64,000 bases of DNA from Dysgonomonas mossii (GTDB taxonomy: Bacteria; Bacteroidota; Bacteroidia; Bacteroidales; Dysgonomonadaceae). The notes under the pieces are model-generated. The model saw nothing but the letters and a program-made list of their open reading frames with translations, did no database searches and had not been told where the DNA came from. Shown one piece after another: positions 17,948 through 27,434 of the stretch; within the stretch, counting starts at the first letter, position 1, and each line of letters begins with the position of its first letter. The position numbers and the translations under genes are program-made. The stretch spans positions 806,001 through 870,000 of the forward strand of contig NZ_SPPK01000002.1 in assembly GCF_004569505.1 (NCBI RefSeq). Reading direction: 5' to 3'.

Positions 17948-18367
17948 ATGAAAGAACCCAAAAACGAAGTACGTATAGACAAATGGCTGTGGGCTGTTCG
18001 TCTTTTCAAAACTCGTTCTATAGCAATAGAAGCATGTAAAAAAGGACGTATCTCCATCAAAGGAGTTACTATAAAACCCTCTCGATCAATTAAGGTGGGC
18101 GATGTGATAGAAGTGCGCCGTCCTCCGGTTACTTATTCCTTTGAAGTCCTCAACCTTTCGGAAAACAGAATGGGAGCCAAGCTTGTGCCTGAATTTATGA
18201 AAGATGTGACATCTGCATCTCAACTTGAAATATTAGAAATGTCTAAGGTGAGCGGTTTTGTAGATAGAGCTAGAGGAACAGGGCGACCAACAAAAAAAGA
18301 TCGTCGTGAATTGGATCAGTTTACAGAAGATTACTCTTTCTTTGATGATTGGGATTTAGAAGATTGA
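17948..18367 (+). CDS. S4-domain RNA-binding protein, Hsp15-like
   Basis: A 139-residue protein with an N-terminal S4 domain (VRIDKWLWAVRLFKTRSIAIEACKKGRISIKG), the HslR/Hsp15 pattern, and a basic-to-acidic C-terminal tail (GRPTKKDRRELDQF then DDWDLED). Hsp15 in E. coli binds free 50S subunits carrying nascent chains and helps recycle them. An in-frame ATG at 17915 would add 11 residues, but the start at 17948 fits the family. It follows pth by about 107 nt, and the three upstream genes all relate to translation. Confidence 0.88.
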   Translation: MKEPKNEVRIDKWLWAVRLFKTRSIAIEACKKGRISIKGVTIKPSRSIKVGDVIEVRRPPVTYSFEVLNLSENRMGAKLVPEFMKDVTSASQLEILEMSKVSGFVDRARGTGRPTKKDRRELDQFTEDYSFFDDWDLED

Positions 18368-18457
18368 GCACAAATTATAGTTCGAAACTTATTCCTTGCA
18401 GAACACACTCTTATGAAATAGTAATTCATTATACCAGCAAAAACTTCCTTATTTATA

Positions 18458-18487
18458 TTTGTTCTTATTTATAATTCTATATCTTTG
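18458..18487 (+). promoter_or_regulatory. Promoter of the cobalamin riboswitch transcript
   Basis: TTTG (18458-18461) and TATCTTTG (18480-18487) are 18 nt apart, a near-consensus Bacteroidetes promoter ending 11 nt before the conserved riboswitch core. Confidence 0.65.
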
Positions 18488-18498
18488 TTACCATAATT

Positions 18499-18668
18499 GG
18501 TGTTATATATTCGAAGTCTTGGATATATAATGAAAAGGGAATCAGGTGTAAATCCTGAACAGTCGCGCTGCTGTAAGCTTCGCTAAACGTTTATACAAAT
18601 CCTCAAAGCCACTGTTTTTCATAAACGGGAAGGTCGTATAAAACGGAAGTAAGTCAGAAGACCTGCCA
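18499..18668 (+). ncRNA. Cobalamin (B12) riboswitch
   Basis: The conserved aptamer core is present in order: GGTG, GAAAAGGGAATCAGGTG, AAATCCTGAACAGTCGCGCTGCTGTAA, AAGCCACTG, GGGAAGG, and the B12 box AAGTAAGTCAGAAGACCTGCC near the 3' end (parts given in pieces of 20 or fewer: the box covers about 18647-18667). This class binds adenosyl- or methylcobalamin and normally turns genes off when B12 is plentiful. The first downstream gene is the small CWC protein at 18873, about 205 nt away; no btuB-type transporter or cobalamin enzyme follows. Confidence 0.9.
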
Positions 18669-18872
18669 AAAAATAAATTTCATCTTTCGCGAAAAAAGAT
18701 AGAAAGTTCAAGAGATTTTTCTCTGATTATAAAAAATTGATTTTGGTTGAAGTATTTATACTATCATCTCTTGCAATGTCATATTTCGGTATCTGCAAAT
18801 GAGGTTGTATATTTTAAATAAACTTTCTCCCTGATCTTATTATATATTCAATAACAATAAAAACTTACAACA
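18669..18872 (+). promoter_or_regulatory. Possible expression platform of the B12 riboswitch
   Basis: The 204-nt spacer holds two mutually exclusive pairings. AGAGA at 18711-18715 can close a short hairpin with TCTCT (18720-18724). Alternatively CAAGAGAT (18709-18716) pairs perfectly with ATCTCTTG (18766-18773). No standard T-run terminator was found and no coding frame of note. Which fold depends on ligand is unknown. Confidence 0.4.
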
Positions 18873-19088
18873 ATGAAAAAGATATGTCAAAGATGTTCGG
18901 CCGCTTTCAGCTGTAGAGAAGACCGTGTAGAATTGTGTAGCTGCCGTAGAGTTTCTTTAGTTTCAGGGGTACGCGATTATATAAAAGATAACTATAGTGA
19001 CTGCCTTTGTCCTAAGTGTTTAAGCGAAACAAATACTTACTTTTTTGCCTTTGATGTTAATCCTAAATTCATAAAAGACAAAAAATAA
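18873..19088 (+). CDS. Small cysteine-rich CWC-family protein
   Basis: A 71-residue protein with the arrangement CQRCSAAFSC at the start, CSC in the middle and CLCPKC near residue 47, matching the cysteine-rich CWC family (usual pattern CxxCGAxFxC ... CWC ... CxCPxCL). Eight Cys in pairs suggest a zinc- or metal-binding knuckle. There is no signal peptide, so it is probably cytoplasmic. The family's function is unknown to me. It is the only gene directly downstream of the cobalamin riboswitch, so its expression may respond to B12. The next gene is 255 nt further on, past a strong hairpin. Confidence 0.8.
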   Translation: MKKICQRCSAAFSCREDRVELCSCRRVSLVSGVRDYIKDNYSDCLCPKCLSETNTYFFAFDVNPKFIKDKK

Positions 19089-19253
19089 AGTATTTATAAG
19101 CAACACCAATACAAGGTAATAGCAAAAACTTATTTTTAATTTACAATTTATTATAAATTTAGTCTTTAATTCGTTTAATTGTATAGGTAAGTTTCCTTAA
19201 ATTTGATGTTGGAAAACAACGCAATTTGAATGTTTTCAAATCAAGTATTGAAG

Positions 19254-19294
19254 TTTGCAATCTCCTGTCACAAATGGAGATAGGAGATTGCAAA
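19254..19294 (+). other. 13-bp perfect stem-loop upstream of the HPrK-like gene
   Basis: TTTGCAATCTCCT (19254-19266) pairs exactly with AGGAGATTGCAAA (19282-19294), loop 15 nt. There is no T run after it, so it is not an ordinary terminator. It lies 49 nt before the ATG at 19344 in what would be the 5' untranslated region; a box TAAATTTG at 19198-19205 could be the -7 element. Confidence 0.6.
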
Positions 19295-19343
19295 TCGATA
19301 TCGAACCGAATAGAAATAATAACTATAATAAATAAAATTAAAC

Positions 19344-21077
19344 ATGTTACAAGAGTTTACTTTAGGCGAAGGAAAGGCGATTATCAACTTCACTCTTAAG
19401 TTTTGCGACACGAGGCAAAAAATATTAAATAGTTACGGTTTTCATCGGGTTATTGAAGCTTTTATACAAAGATTGAAAAAGAATGATGTCATTATCTACG
19501 ATTATTATATCAAAGAATTCAAGACTGACGAAGAATTTCAAAAAACATTGATAGAAGCATTTAAGCTACTTACTGTATGTAATCCCGATGAGGTGCAAAA
19601 CGTACATAACAAGTATGCTATCTTCTTTAACGATAAAGACTTATTTATAGAGCTTATAGAGCTTCTCTATGGCTTCTGGCGTAGAATGGAACGTTATACT
19701 ATAGTGCATAACAATTCCATCAGCAGCGGGCTGCAAAGTGTGCGTTTTTTACATGCCAACGAGTTGTTCAATGAGTTGGTACTTTCCATTTACCGCCGCA
19801 TTCAGGAAACTGTAATGGGGTATCAGCATCTTGTGTATCGCCAGCTTACAGCGGGGGCAAATGCAGGGTTAACTCTTAGTGACATTACTTGGAACTGCCC
19901 AATAGAATACAATGGGTTGACTTCTATTCCGTTCATTACTTCTGTTATGTTTAAACCACCGTTTATTTCATATACAAAAAGAAACACACGCGACGGCATT
20001 TTTCAAGAACATACAACAAATCCGGTAGAAAATATTATTCTGAATGAAGATGACTGGTTCTTATTTCCTGCTAAAGTAGGGAATATGCTGACCTTTGTTT
20101 ATTTCCACAAGGATTATATGGTTCACGGATTTGCATTATCTAACCTTTTTGAACTAGCCAAAGCCAGTGAATATATCGGTAAAAAACCGGATATAATATA
20201 TGTGTTCGGATATCCTGATGGAATAGAAGAGAAACGTACTTTCTACTATAAGGATAAGAAAAATGATATTCTTATCGGTTACGCTAATCATTGCGACGAT
20301 ATCGACTATTTTGGCTATATGAAAAAAATGCTTCTTACACTTCATAACGTGAAGCAAATGGAGCAAGGCCGATTGCCGTTACACGGAGCTATGGTAAACA
20401 TATTGCTCAAGAATGGTACAGAAGCCAATATCGTTATTATAGGAGATAGTGGTGCCGGAAAATCTGAAAGTTTGGAAGCTTTCCGTACGCTTAACGAGAA
20501 ATATATACGTCATATGCGTATCGTATTTGATGATATGGGTTACCTCAAAAAAGAAGAAGATGGTACGATTAAGGGGTATGGAACCGAAATCGGAGCATTT
20601 GTCCGTATCGATGACCTTGACCCTATGTATGCATTCCAGCAGTTAGAGAGAGGCATCTATTCTAATCCTGACAAAATAAATGCTCGCATTACGATTCCTG
20701 CTGCAACATACGATGTTATATCTAAAGGATATAAAGTAGATTATATCTTGTATGCGAATAACTATACAGAATCTGCTCAGAAGATTGAGTTTTTTGATAA
20801 TCTCGACGAAGCGATTAAAATATTCGAAGCCGGAGCCCGCAAAGCAAAAGGTACTACTACCGAGAATGGTTTGGTAACATCCTATTTTGCCAATCCTTTT
20901 GGGCCTGTACAAGAAAAGGAGCTTGCAGGCAAGCTGATTAAAGAATTCTTTAATGATATGAATAACAATGGTGTAAAAATAGGAGAGATATACACCTCGC
21001 TTGCTATTGACGGACATACTAAGGATGGACCTCAATTGGCAGCAGAAGAGTTGTTTACAATGATAAATAATGATTAA
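19344..21077 (+). CDS. HPr kinase/PEPCK-like P-loop protein, function unknown
   Basis: A 577-residue soluble protein. Residues about 365-380 hold a Walker A loop, IIGDSGAGKSESLEAF, of the type shared by HPr kinase/phosphorylase and PEP carboxykinase, followed by a Walker-B-like region around RIVFDDMGYL. The N-terminal 330 residues have no domain I can name. The protein is too long for HPr kinase (about 310 aa) and lacks the usual ATP-PEPCK signatures. It may phosphorylate a protein or small molecule. It sits immediately before ppc, divided from it by a terminator, which suggests but does not prove a role at the PEP/oxaloacetate node. Confidence 0.6.
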   Translation: MLQEFTLGEGKAIINFTLKFCDTRQKILNSYGFHRVIEAFIQRLKKNDVIIYDYYIKEFKTDEEFQKTLIEAFKLLTVCNPDEVQNVHNKYAIFFNDKDLFIELIELLYGFWRRMERYTIVHNNSISSGLQSVRFLHANELFNELVLSIYRRIQETVMGYQHLVYRQLTAGANAGLTLSDITWNCPIEYNGLTSIPFITSVMFKPPFISYTKRNTRDGIFQEHTTNPVENIILNEDDWFLFPAKVGNMLTFVYFHKDYMVHGFALSNLFELAKASEYIGKKPDIIYVFGYPDGIEEKRTFYYKDKKNDILIGYANHCDDIDYFGYMKKMLLTLHNVKQMEQGRLPLHGAMVNILLKNGTEANIVIIGDSGAGKSESLEAFRTLNEKYIRHMRIVFDDMGYLKKEEDGTIKGYGTEIGAFVRIDDLDPMYAFQQLERGIYSNPDKINARITIPAATYDVISKGYKVDYILYANNYTESAQKIEFFDNLDEAIKIFEAGARKAKGTTTENGLVTSYFANPFGPVQEKELAGKLIKEFFNDMNNNGVKIGEIYTSLAIDGHTKDGPQLAAEELFTMINND

Positions 21078-21084
21078 GTGGAGT

Positions 21085-21119
21085 AGAGATGAGTTAAGTA
21101 TTAGCTCGTCTCTTTCTTC
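21085..21119 (+). terminator. Probable terminator after the HPrK-like gene
   Basis: AGAGATGAG (21085-21093) pairs with CTCGTCTCT (21105-21113) with one G-T wobble, followed by TTCTTC. It lies 8 nt past the stop at 21077. Confidence 0.6.
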
Positions 21120-21222
21120 GATAAAATTTGCCTGACTACTCAACGCTTACTTAAACTTTTGATAATGTATGGCGTTAAATATTATAACGGAGAAAAATAC
21201 AACTAATAATTAGAATAAACCT

Positions 21223-23862
21223 ATGAACAATATGCAACAATCCTTGATGCACGACAATATCAAGATGCTTGGCCACTTGCTCGGAAAAACGATCAATGAG
21301 GCGAAAGGGCAAGATATGGTCGACCTCATAGAAACAATCCGCAGGCTATCTAAAGCATCACACTCGGGTGACATTGAAGCACATAAATCGTTGGTTAAGA
21401 CATTGCAAAATCTTAGGGATGAGGAGTTCTTGCCTGTAGCACGTTCTTTCAACCAGTTTCTTAACCTTACAAATACGGCAGAACAATATAATAGTATCTC
21501 TCCCCATGCACAAGGGGCTGAGAATCCGGTGAATTTTTCTGCAGTATATGAAAAGCTTAAAGCCGCTAACTATAGCGATAGCGATATAATCAAAGCTATA
21601 GAAGATATATCTATCGATTTGGTTTTAACCGCTCACCCTACAGAAATAAATAGACGCTCGTTGATCAATAATTTGAACCAAGTAGATCAATGCCTCAAGC
21701 TACTGGATCACGATGATTTGATCGAACATCAGAAAGTACAAATATTGCGCAGGCTCAAACAACTGATCGCTCAATATTGGTATACAGATGAAATACGTCA
21801 GAATCGTCCTACCCCCAACGAAGAAGCAAAATGGGGATACGATGTAGTAGAGAATAGCCTTTGGGCTGCTGTACCTGCTTACATTCGTGAACTGGACGAG
21901 CAAATAAGAAATACACTCGCATATCGTATTCCGATCGATGCACGTCCTATACATTTTTCATCATGGATGGGCGGTGACCGTGACGGGAATCCTAATGTGA
22001 CAGCTAAAGTTACACATGATGTACTGCTTGATAGCCGCCGCCGTGCTGCAACTCTCTTCTTATCAGATATAGAAATACTGGTGAAAGAACTATCAATGGC
22101 AACCTGTACGCTCGAATTCAGAAACTACATAGGAAACTATGAAGTACAAGAGCCGTATCGTGAGCTAATGAAAAAGTTGCGTACACAGCTTCGTAATACT
22201 ATAGCTTACCTTGATGCCCGTATAGCAGGTAAAAATCCTGAACTTACTGAGGATATTCTCTACTATAATGAGCAATTATGGGAACCTTTGCATGAATCTT
22301 ATAAGTCGTTAGTGGCTTGCAAGATGGATATTATAGCCGATGATAAGTTATTGGATACCATGCGCAGGGTTAAATGTTTTGGGCTTACTCTTGTACAAAT
22401 AGATGTTCGTCAGGAAAGTACAATTCATACTGAGACAATTTCAGAGATTACTCGTTATTTAGGATTAGGAGATTATGAAACATGGTCGGAAGATGAGAAG
22501 CAAGCTTTTCTTATCAGAGAGCTGAATTCTAAACGTCCTTTGGTTCCAAAAAATTGGGAGCCAAGTCCTCAAACGAAAGAAGTGCTGCAAACATGCAAAG
22601 TTATTGCAGAGACTCCTGAAGGGGTAATACCTACCTACATTATATCGATGACACGTACTCCGTCCGATATATTGGCGGTTTATTTGTTGTTGAAAGAAGC
22701 TGAGTGTCCTTATATATTACCCGTAACACCATTGTTTGAAACACTGAATGACCTCAATAATGCCAATGGTATTATGCAGCAATTGTTTAATATTAGTTGG
22801 TACAGAGGCGTTATCAAGAGCAAACAAATGATAATGATCGGTTACTCTGACTCAGCCAAAGACGCAGGATCTATTGCTGCCGGATGGGCACAATACAGTG
22901 CACAAGAAGCATTGATCAAAAGCTGTCAAGAAGCGGGAGTATGCTTGACCTTATTCCATGGACGTGGTGGTACTGTCGGACGTGGAGGAGGACCTGCCAA
23001 AGTTGCTCTTTTCTCTCAGCCTCCGGGCTCATTAAAGGGTGGTTTGCGTGTAACAGAACAGGGCGAAATGATCCGCTTCAAATTAGGTATACCCGATCTG
23101 GCTATAAAAACGCTGGCTTTATATACTGATGCAATCTTAGAAGCTAACTTACTTCCGCCACCTGCACCAAAACAGGAGTGGAGAGACCTTATGAATAAGA
23201 TGTCCGATATTTCTTGTACTATATATCAAGATACAGTACACAGAAATCCTGATTTTATACCGTATTTTTATCAGGCAACTCCTGAGGCCGAGCTTGCTCG
23301 TTTGCCATTAGGATCACGACCTGCAAAACGTCGTCCCAATGGTGGGGTTGAAAGTTTGCGTGCTATTCCTTGGATATTTGGATGGACTCAAAACAGGTTA
23401 ATGCTTCCGGCATGGCTTGGCGCAGGAGAGGCTCTTCAGCAAGTTATAGATGAAGGGAATGTAGAGATATTAAAAACCATGTACAAAGATTGGCCTTTCT
23501 TCGGAACAAGGATTAATATGTTGGAAATGGTATTTGCCAAAGCAGACCCTCGTATATCGGCATATTATGACGAACGGTTAGTGGAAGACAGGTTGCAAGA
23601 TTTAGGAAAAAGGCTTAGAGCACAGTTAGAGGGTGCAATAAAATCTACATTGAGAATATCTCAGGATGAATACTTGATGGAGAGCCTACCCGATATAGCA
23701 GAGAATATTGCAATGCGAAATATATATACCAATCCGTTGAATCTGTTGCAGGTAGAATTGCTTCATCGTTCGAGACAAGACAGTGAGCATTCTCCCGAAC
23801 TGGAACTGGCACTGATGATCACAATATCGGGTATTGCCGCCGGAATGCGAAACACAGGATGA
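21223..23862 (+). CDS. ppc: Phosphoenolpyruvate carboxylase
   Basis: PEP carboxylase makes oxaloacetate from PEP and bicarbonate, refilling the TCA cycle. The 879-residue protein has the full set of motifs: [15 protein letters not shown] with the catalytic His, [24 protein letters not shown] with the Lys, [14 protein letters not shown] with the catalytic Arg and the glycine-rich loop, and the C-terminal RNTG that reaches the active site. Length matches the enterobacterial type. Start could also be the ATG 9 nt downstream (21232). No regulator gene adjoins; allosteric control is expected from the family. Confidence 0.96.
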   Translation: MNNMQQSLMHDNIKMLGHLLGKTINEAKGQDMVDLIETIRRLSKASHSGDIEAHKSLVKTLQNLRDEEFLPVARSFNQFLNLTNTAEQYNSISPHAQGAENPVNFSAVYEKLKAANYSDSDIIKAIEDISIDLVLTAHPTEINRRSLINNLNQVDQCLKLLDHDDLIEHQKVQILRRLKQLIAQYWYTDEIRQNRPTPNEEAKWGYDVVENSLWAAVPAYIRELDEQIRNTLAYRIPIDARPIHFSSWMGGDRDGNPNVTAKVTHDVLLDSRRRAATLFLSDIEILVKELSMATCTLEFRNYIGNYEVQEPYRELMKKLRTQLRNTIAYLDARIAGKNPELTEDILYYNEQLWEPLHESYKSLVACKMDIIADDKLLDTMRRVKCFGLTLVQIDVRQESTIHTETISEITRYLGLGDYETWSEDEKQAFLIRELNSKRPLVPKNWEPSPQTKEVLQTCKVIAETPEGVIPTYIISMTRTPSDILAVYLLLKEAECPYILPVTPLFETLNDLNNANGIMQQLFNISWYRGVIKSKQMIMIGYSDSAKDAGSIAAGWAQYSAQEALIKSCQEAGVCLTLFHGRGGTVGRGGGPAKVALFSQPPGSLKGGLRVTEQGEMIRFKLGIPDLAIKTLALYTDAILEANLLPPPAPKQEWRDLMNKMSDISCTIYQDTVHRNPDFIPYFYQATPEAELARLPLGSRPAKRRPNGGVESLRAIPWIFGWTQNRLMLPAWLGAGEALQQVIDEGNVEILKTMYKDWPFFGTRINMLEMVFAKADPRISAYYDERLVEDRLQDLGKRLRAQLEGAIKSTLRISQDEYLMESLPDIAENIAMRNIYTNPLNLLQVELLHRSRQDSEHSPELELALMITISGIAAGMRNTG

Positions 23863-24003
23863 TAACATTCTGATAAAATATATAGATTGTAAAAGCTCAT
23901 AAAAATCAAAATATTTTTATTCGTAGAAAATGCTTAATCCATGTTTAAAAATTTGATCTTTATGGGTTTTTACTTTAATTTCGTATAGATAAATAATTAT
24001 ATC

Positions 24004-25227
24004 ATGCAATATAAAATAATGGCTCCAAAGGCCATAAATTCAACAATAGCACTGCCTGCATCTAAAAGTATAAGCAACAGAGCTCTTATTCTGAACGGTC
24101 TAAGTTTAAATGCTTCAACTCTGGAAAATCTTTCCGACTGTGATGATACGCAAGTAATGATAGAGGCCTTCCGTTCAGGCAGTAGCCTGATTGATGTAAA
24201 GGCTGCCGGCACATCTATGCGTTTCCTTACAGCATTGTTAGCTATAACACCCGGAGAATGGATAATAACAGGCACAGAGCGCATGCAGGAACGTCCTATT
24301 AATATTCTAGTAGAAGCCCTGACGTCATTAGGAGCCCGCATTTCATATATTGCGAATATTGGATATCCTCCGCTAAAGATAAAGGGTACGGCACTCGATG
24401 GTGGTGACATATATTTGTCGGGAGATGTCAGTTCTCAGTTTATATCGGCACTTCTGATGATTGCCCCTACAATGAGTAAAGGGTTGACAATCCATTTAGA
24501 AGGAGATATTATATCCATCCCGTATATAAAAATGACATTGGGAATGATGGCTCAGTTTGGAGTAAAGGCACACTGGGAAGATAAAATAATCCGTATCCAT
24601 CCTCAAGAATACAGGCCCACTCATTATGTAGTAGAGTCTGATTGGTCTGCTGCTTCATATTGGTACGAAATGGCTGCGTTAACAGATAGCGCGCATATAG
24701 AACTGAAAGGATTGTTCAAAGAAAGTATGCAAGGTGACTCTAAAGTATCCGAGCTGTTTTTGGACTTAGGTGTTAATACCGAATTCACTGAAAACGGAGT
24801 AATATTGACTAAGTCGGACAGAATAACAAAGAAGATGTTTCATAATTTTGTGAATGAGCCCGATTTGGCACAAACCTTTGTTGTAACTTGTTGTATGATG
24901 AATATTCCTTTTATGTTTACAGGATTACAAAGCCTAAAGATAAAAGAAACAGACCGCATAGAAGCATTAAAGGCTGAAATGAAAAAGCTGGGATATCTTA
25001 TTTATGACAGTCAAAACAGTATTCTCGAATGGAATGGTGAGAGATGCGAGCCAGAAACAGAAGCTGTTATCCGTACATACGAAGATCATCGCATGGCGAT
25101 GGCTTTTGCTCCGGCTGCAATAAAAATGGGGCATATCAATATGGCTCATCCGAATGTAGTTACCAAGTCATATCCAAATTATTGGAATGACCTGAAAACT
25201 GTAGGATTTACGATAGAGGAAAAATAA
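24004..25227 (+). CDS. aroA: 3-phosphoshikimate 1-carboxyvinyltransferase (EPSP synthase)
   Basis: AroA joins PEP to shikimate-3-phosphate in aromatic amino acid synthesis. The 407-residue protein is of the short Bacteroidetes type. It shows LPASKSISNRALILNGL with the catalytic Lys, GTSMRFLTALLA, RMQERPI, the hinge-region SGDVSSQFISALLM, KIKETDRIEALKAEMKKLG, and DHRMAMAFAPAA. It ends only 4 nt from the convergent era stop. PEP is a substrate here as in the adjacent ppc. aroB is in the same window at 36-37 kb but not linked. Confidence 0.95.
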   Translation: MQYKIMAPKAINSTIALPASKSISNRALILNGLSLNASTLENLSDCDDTQVMIEAFRSGSSLIDVKAAGTSMRFLTALLAITPGEWIITGTERMQERPINILVEALTSLGARISYIANIGYPPLKIKGTALDGGDIYLSGDVSSQFISALLMIAPTMSKGLTIHLEGDIISIPYIKMTLGMMAQFGVKAHWEDKIIRIHPQEYRPTHYVVESDWSAASYWYEMAALTDSAHIELKGLFKESMQGDSKVSELFLDLGVNTEFTENGVILTKSDRITKKMFHNFVNEPDLAQTFVVTCCMMNIPFMFTGLQSLKIKETDRIEALKAEMKKLGYLIYDSQNSILEWNGERCEPETEAVIRTYEDHRMAMAFAPAAIKMGHINMAHPNVVTKSYPNYWNDLKTVGFTIEEK

Positions 25228-25231
25228 TATA

Positions 25232-26113
25232 TCAATCTAAACGATATCCGAATTGGCGAAGTATGTTATCCCTGCTTCGCCAATCTTTTTCTACCTTGAC
25301 GAATATTTGCAAGAATACTTTTTTATCAAAAAATCGCTCAATATCTTTCCGTGCCATTGTACCCAGTTTCTTCAAGGCTGCACCTTGATGTCCGATAACA
25401 ATTCCTTTTTGTGTGTCACGCTCTACAATGATAAGAGCTCTTATATTTATTATATCTTTTTCTTCTTTAAACTCTTCAACAACGACTTCTACCGAATATG
25501 GAATTTCCTTTTGGTAATAAAGAAGAATTTTCTCACGAATAATCTCTGTTACAAAGAATCGGGCAGGACGATCGGTTAATGCATCTTTCTCAAAATAGGG
25601 TGGTGATTCGGGGATAAGGTCTATAATCCGTTTCTTGACCACATCTGAGTTAAACTTGTTTAATGCAGAAATCGGATATATTTCCGCATTCGGAAGTAGT
25701 TCTTTCCACCGCAAGACCAAAGCTTCCAATTCTTTCTGATTTGTTTGATCTATTTTATTAATCAAAAGCAAAACAGGAGCTTCTACACCTTGTACTTTCT
25801 TTAGAAACTCTTCGTTTTTGTCTATTTTCTCGACAACATCAGTCATATATAGTAAGACATCAGCATCACTTAATGCAGATTCCGAGAAGTTAAGCATCGA
25901 CTCCTGTAACTTGTAATTGGGACGCAAAACACCCGGAGTATCAGAATAAACAATCTGATATTCATCGGTATTCACTATTCCTAAAATACGATGACGAGTG
26001 GTCTGAGCTTTAGAAGTAATAATTGATACTTTTTCACCTACCAACAGGTTCATCAACGTCGATTTACCTACATTGGGGTTGCCTACTATATTTACAAATC
26101 CTGATTTATGCAT
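25232..26113 (-). CDS. era: GTPase Era
   Basis: Era binds the 3' end of 16S rRNA and assists 30S assembly. The 293-residue protein has G1 GNPNVGKSTLMN, G2 TTRHRI, G3 DTPG, G4 NKID, and a C-terminal KH domain with VIGHQGAALKKLGTMARKDIE. Complete and canonical at both ends. It is the last gene of a minus-strand group (nitroreductase, membrane protein, DUF2520, KdsC-like, era) with 17 nt to the KdsC-like gene. Confidence 0.96.
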   Translation of the reverse strand: MHKSGFVNIVGNPNVGKSTLMNLLVGEKVSIITSKAQTTRHRILGIVNTDEYQIVYSDTPGVLRPNYKLQESMLNFSESALSDADVLLYMTDVVEKIDKNEEFLKKVQGVEAPVLLLINKIDQTNQKELEALVLRWKELLPNAEIYPISALNKFNSDVVKKRIIDLIPESPPYFEKDALTDRPARFFVTEIIREKILLYYQKEIPYSVEVVVEEFKEEKDIINIRALIIVERDTQKGIVIGHQGAALKKLGTMARKDIERFFDKKVFLQIFVKVEKDWRSRDNILRQFGYRLD

Positions 26114-26130
26114 TTTTATTTTTTATGTTT

Positions 26131-26664
26131 TTAGAATACGGCTGTCGAACTTAGCATTTCGGGTGTCATCCATTTACCTTGTGCTTTCATCACTTGCTCT
26201 ATGACATCACGGGCAACACCATCTCCGCCATTTTTATGCGAAATATATTGGGCTACACTTTTTATCTCAGGCGCAGCATTTGCGGGGGCTACAGCCAACC
26301 CTACAGCCTGCATTACCTGATAGTCTGGCAAGTCGTCGCCTGCATATATTATCTCTTCGGCTTTATAGCCTGTTTTTTCCATATAGTCGTTGAGGTCATT
26401 TATCTTAACTCTCGATTTGAGGTAAATATGATTAACTCCCAACCTGTTGAAGCGAAGACGAATATTATCTGTATCTGCTCCTGTGATAATGGCCACACTA
26501 TAGCCGGCTTTTACTGCAAGGTTGATAGCATACCCATCTTTTATATTTACCATCCTTACCGGTGACCCATCTGAAGACAAAGGTATTGAATCGGGAGATA
26601 AAACACCATCAACATCAAATATAAATGCTTTTATTTTCTTCAAATCGTAATTTATTGTACTCAT
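26131..26664 (-). CDS. KdsC-like HAD phosphatase (YrbI family)
   Basis: A 177-residue cap-less HAD phosphatase of the KDO-8-phosphate phosphatase family. Motif I is FDVDGVLSPD, motif II is ITGAD, and motif IV is YAGDDLPDYQVM. KDO-8-P phosphatase provides KDO for lipopolysaccharide, but some members act on other sugar-acid phosphates, and no KDO pathway gene adjoins. Its start overlaps the stop of the DUF2520 gene by 1 nt, showing translational coupling. Confidence 0.85.
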   Translation of the reverse strand: MSTINYDLKKIKAFIFDVDGVLSPDSIPLSSDGSPVRMVNIKDGYAINLAVKAGYSVAIITGADTDNIRLRFNRLGVNHIYLKSRVKINDLNDYMEKTGYKAEEIIYAGDDLPDYQVMQAVGLAVAPANAAPEIKSVAQYISHKNGGDGVARDVIEQVMKAQGKWMTPEMLSSTAVF

Positions 26665-27434
26665 TATATATCTTTTTTACCAAACCGATGAATACTTTCG
26701 CTCATCAGTTTATAAATTTGTTTTATTTTATCATCATCAATCAGCGACAGGTGCTTCTCCATCACATTTTCATCGAAGCGTACAGCCGGACCTGTTTGGG
26801 CTTCTTCGGGAGATAAAGAATGTACCTTCGATGCAGTTTCGTCAATCAACGGCAAGGCGATATCGAACGGCAAGTTTATTCTTGCTAGAACTTGTTTCGA
26901 TAAGGTGTACATATGATTCGTAAAGTTGCAAGCAAATACTCCTGTAAGGTGGAGATACTTTCGTTCTTCTGTCGATAATTCTACTATTTTGGTTGACAAC
27001 TGAGATGCAATGCTTTTTAGTTGTTCCAATGCTTGATCATCCGAAGCCTCCAGAAATACTGGAATGTCCGCCCAGTCAACTTTTCTCTCTTTACTAAATG
27101 TTTGAAACGGATACAGTACTCCATATCGAGAAGTATATCCTTTAAAGACATTTATAGACATGCTACCGGCTGTATGTACCCATAAGCCATTATTTGATGG
27201 GAAACTAGCAATCAATTCTTCTAAAACAGAATCTTTTACCGAAAATATATATAAGTCAGCATCGCAGACGGCTAATGATATATCTGTAATAGGTGCAGCA
27301 TCCACTTCCTTGGCTAAAGCGAAGGCAGAAGCTAATGTTCGGCTATAGACTTGTACAATATCAAAAGATTCGCTGTACAGCTCTTTTGCAAATTGTGTCG
27401 CAACATTGCCTGCTCCTATCAATACTACTTTCAT
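26664..27434 (-). CDS. Rossmann-fold DUF2520 protein
   Basis: A 256-residue protein with an N-terminal NAD(P)-binding Rossmann motif (VVLIGAGNVATQFAKEL) and a C-terminal helical DUF2520-type domain containing TGVFACNFTNHMYTLSKQVL. Related proteins resemble F420-dependent NADP reductases and pyrroline-5-carboxylate reductases. No reaction is established. In Bacteroidetes it commonly precedes a KdsC-like phosphatase, as here, which suggests a shared but unknown task. It is coupled at both ends (1-nt overlaps). Confidence 0.8.
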   Translation of the reverse strand: MKVVLIGAGNVATQFAKELYSESFDIVQVYSRTLASAFALAKEVDAAPITDISLAVCDADLYIFSVKDSVLEELIASFPSNNGLWVHTAGSMSINVFKGYTSRYGVLYPFQTFSKERKVDWADIPVFLEASDDQALEQLKSIASQLSTKIVELSTEERKYLHLTGVFACNFTNHMYTLSKQVLARINLPFDIALPLIDETASKVHSLSPEEAQTGPAVRFDENVMEKHLSLIDDDKIKQIYKLMSESIHRFGKKDI

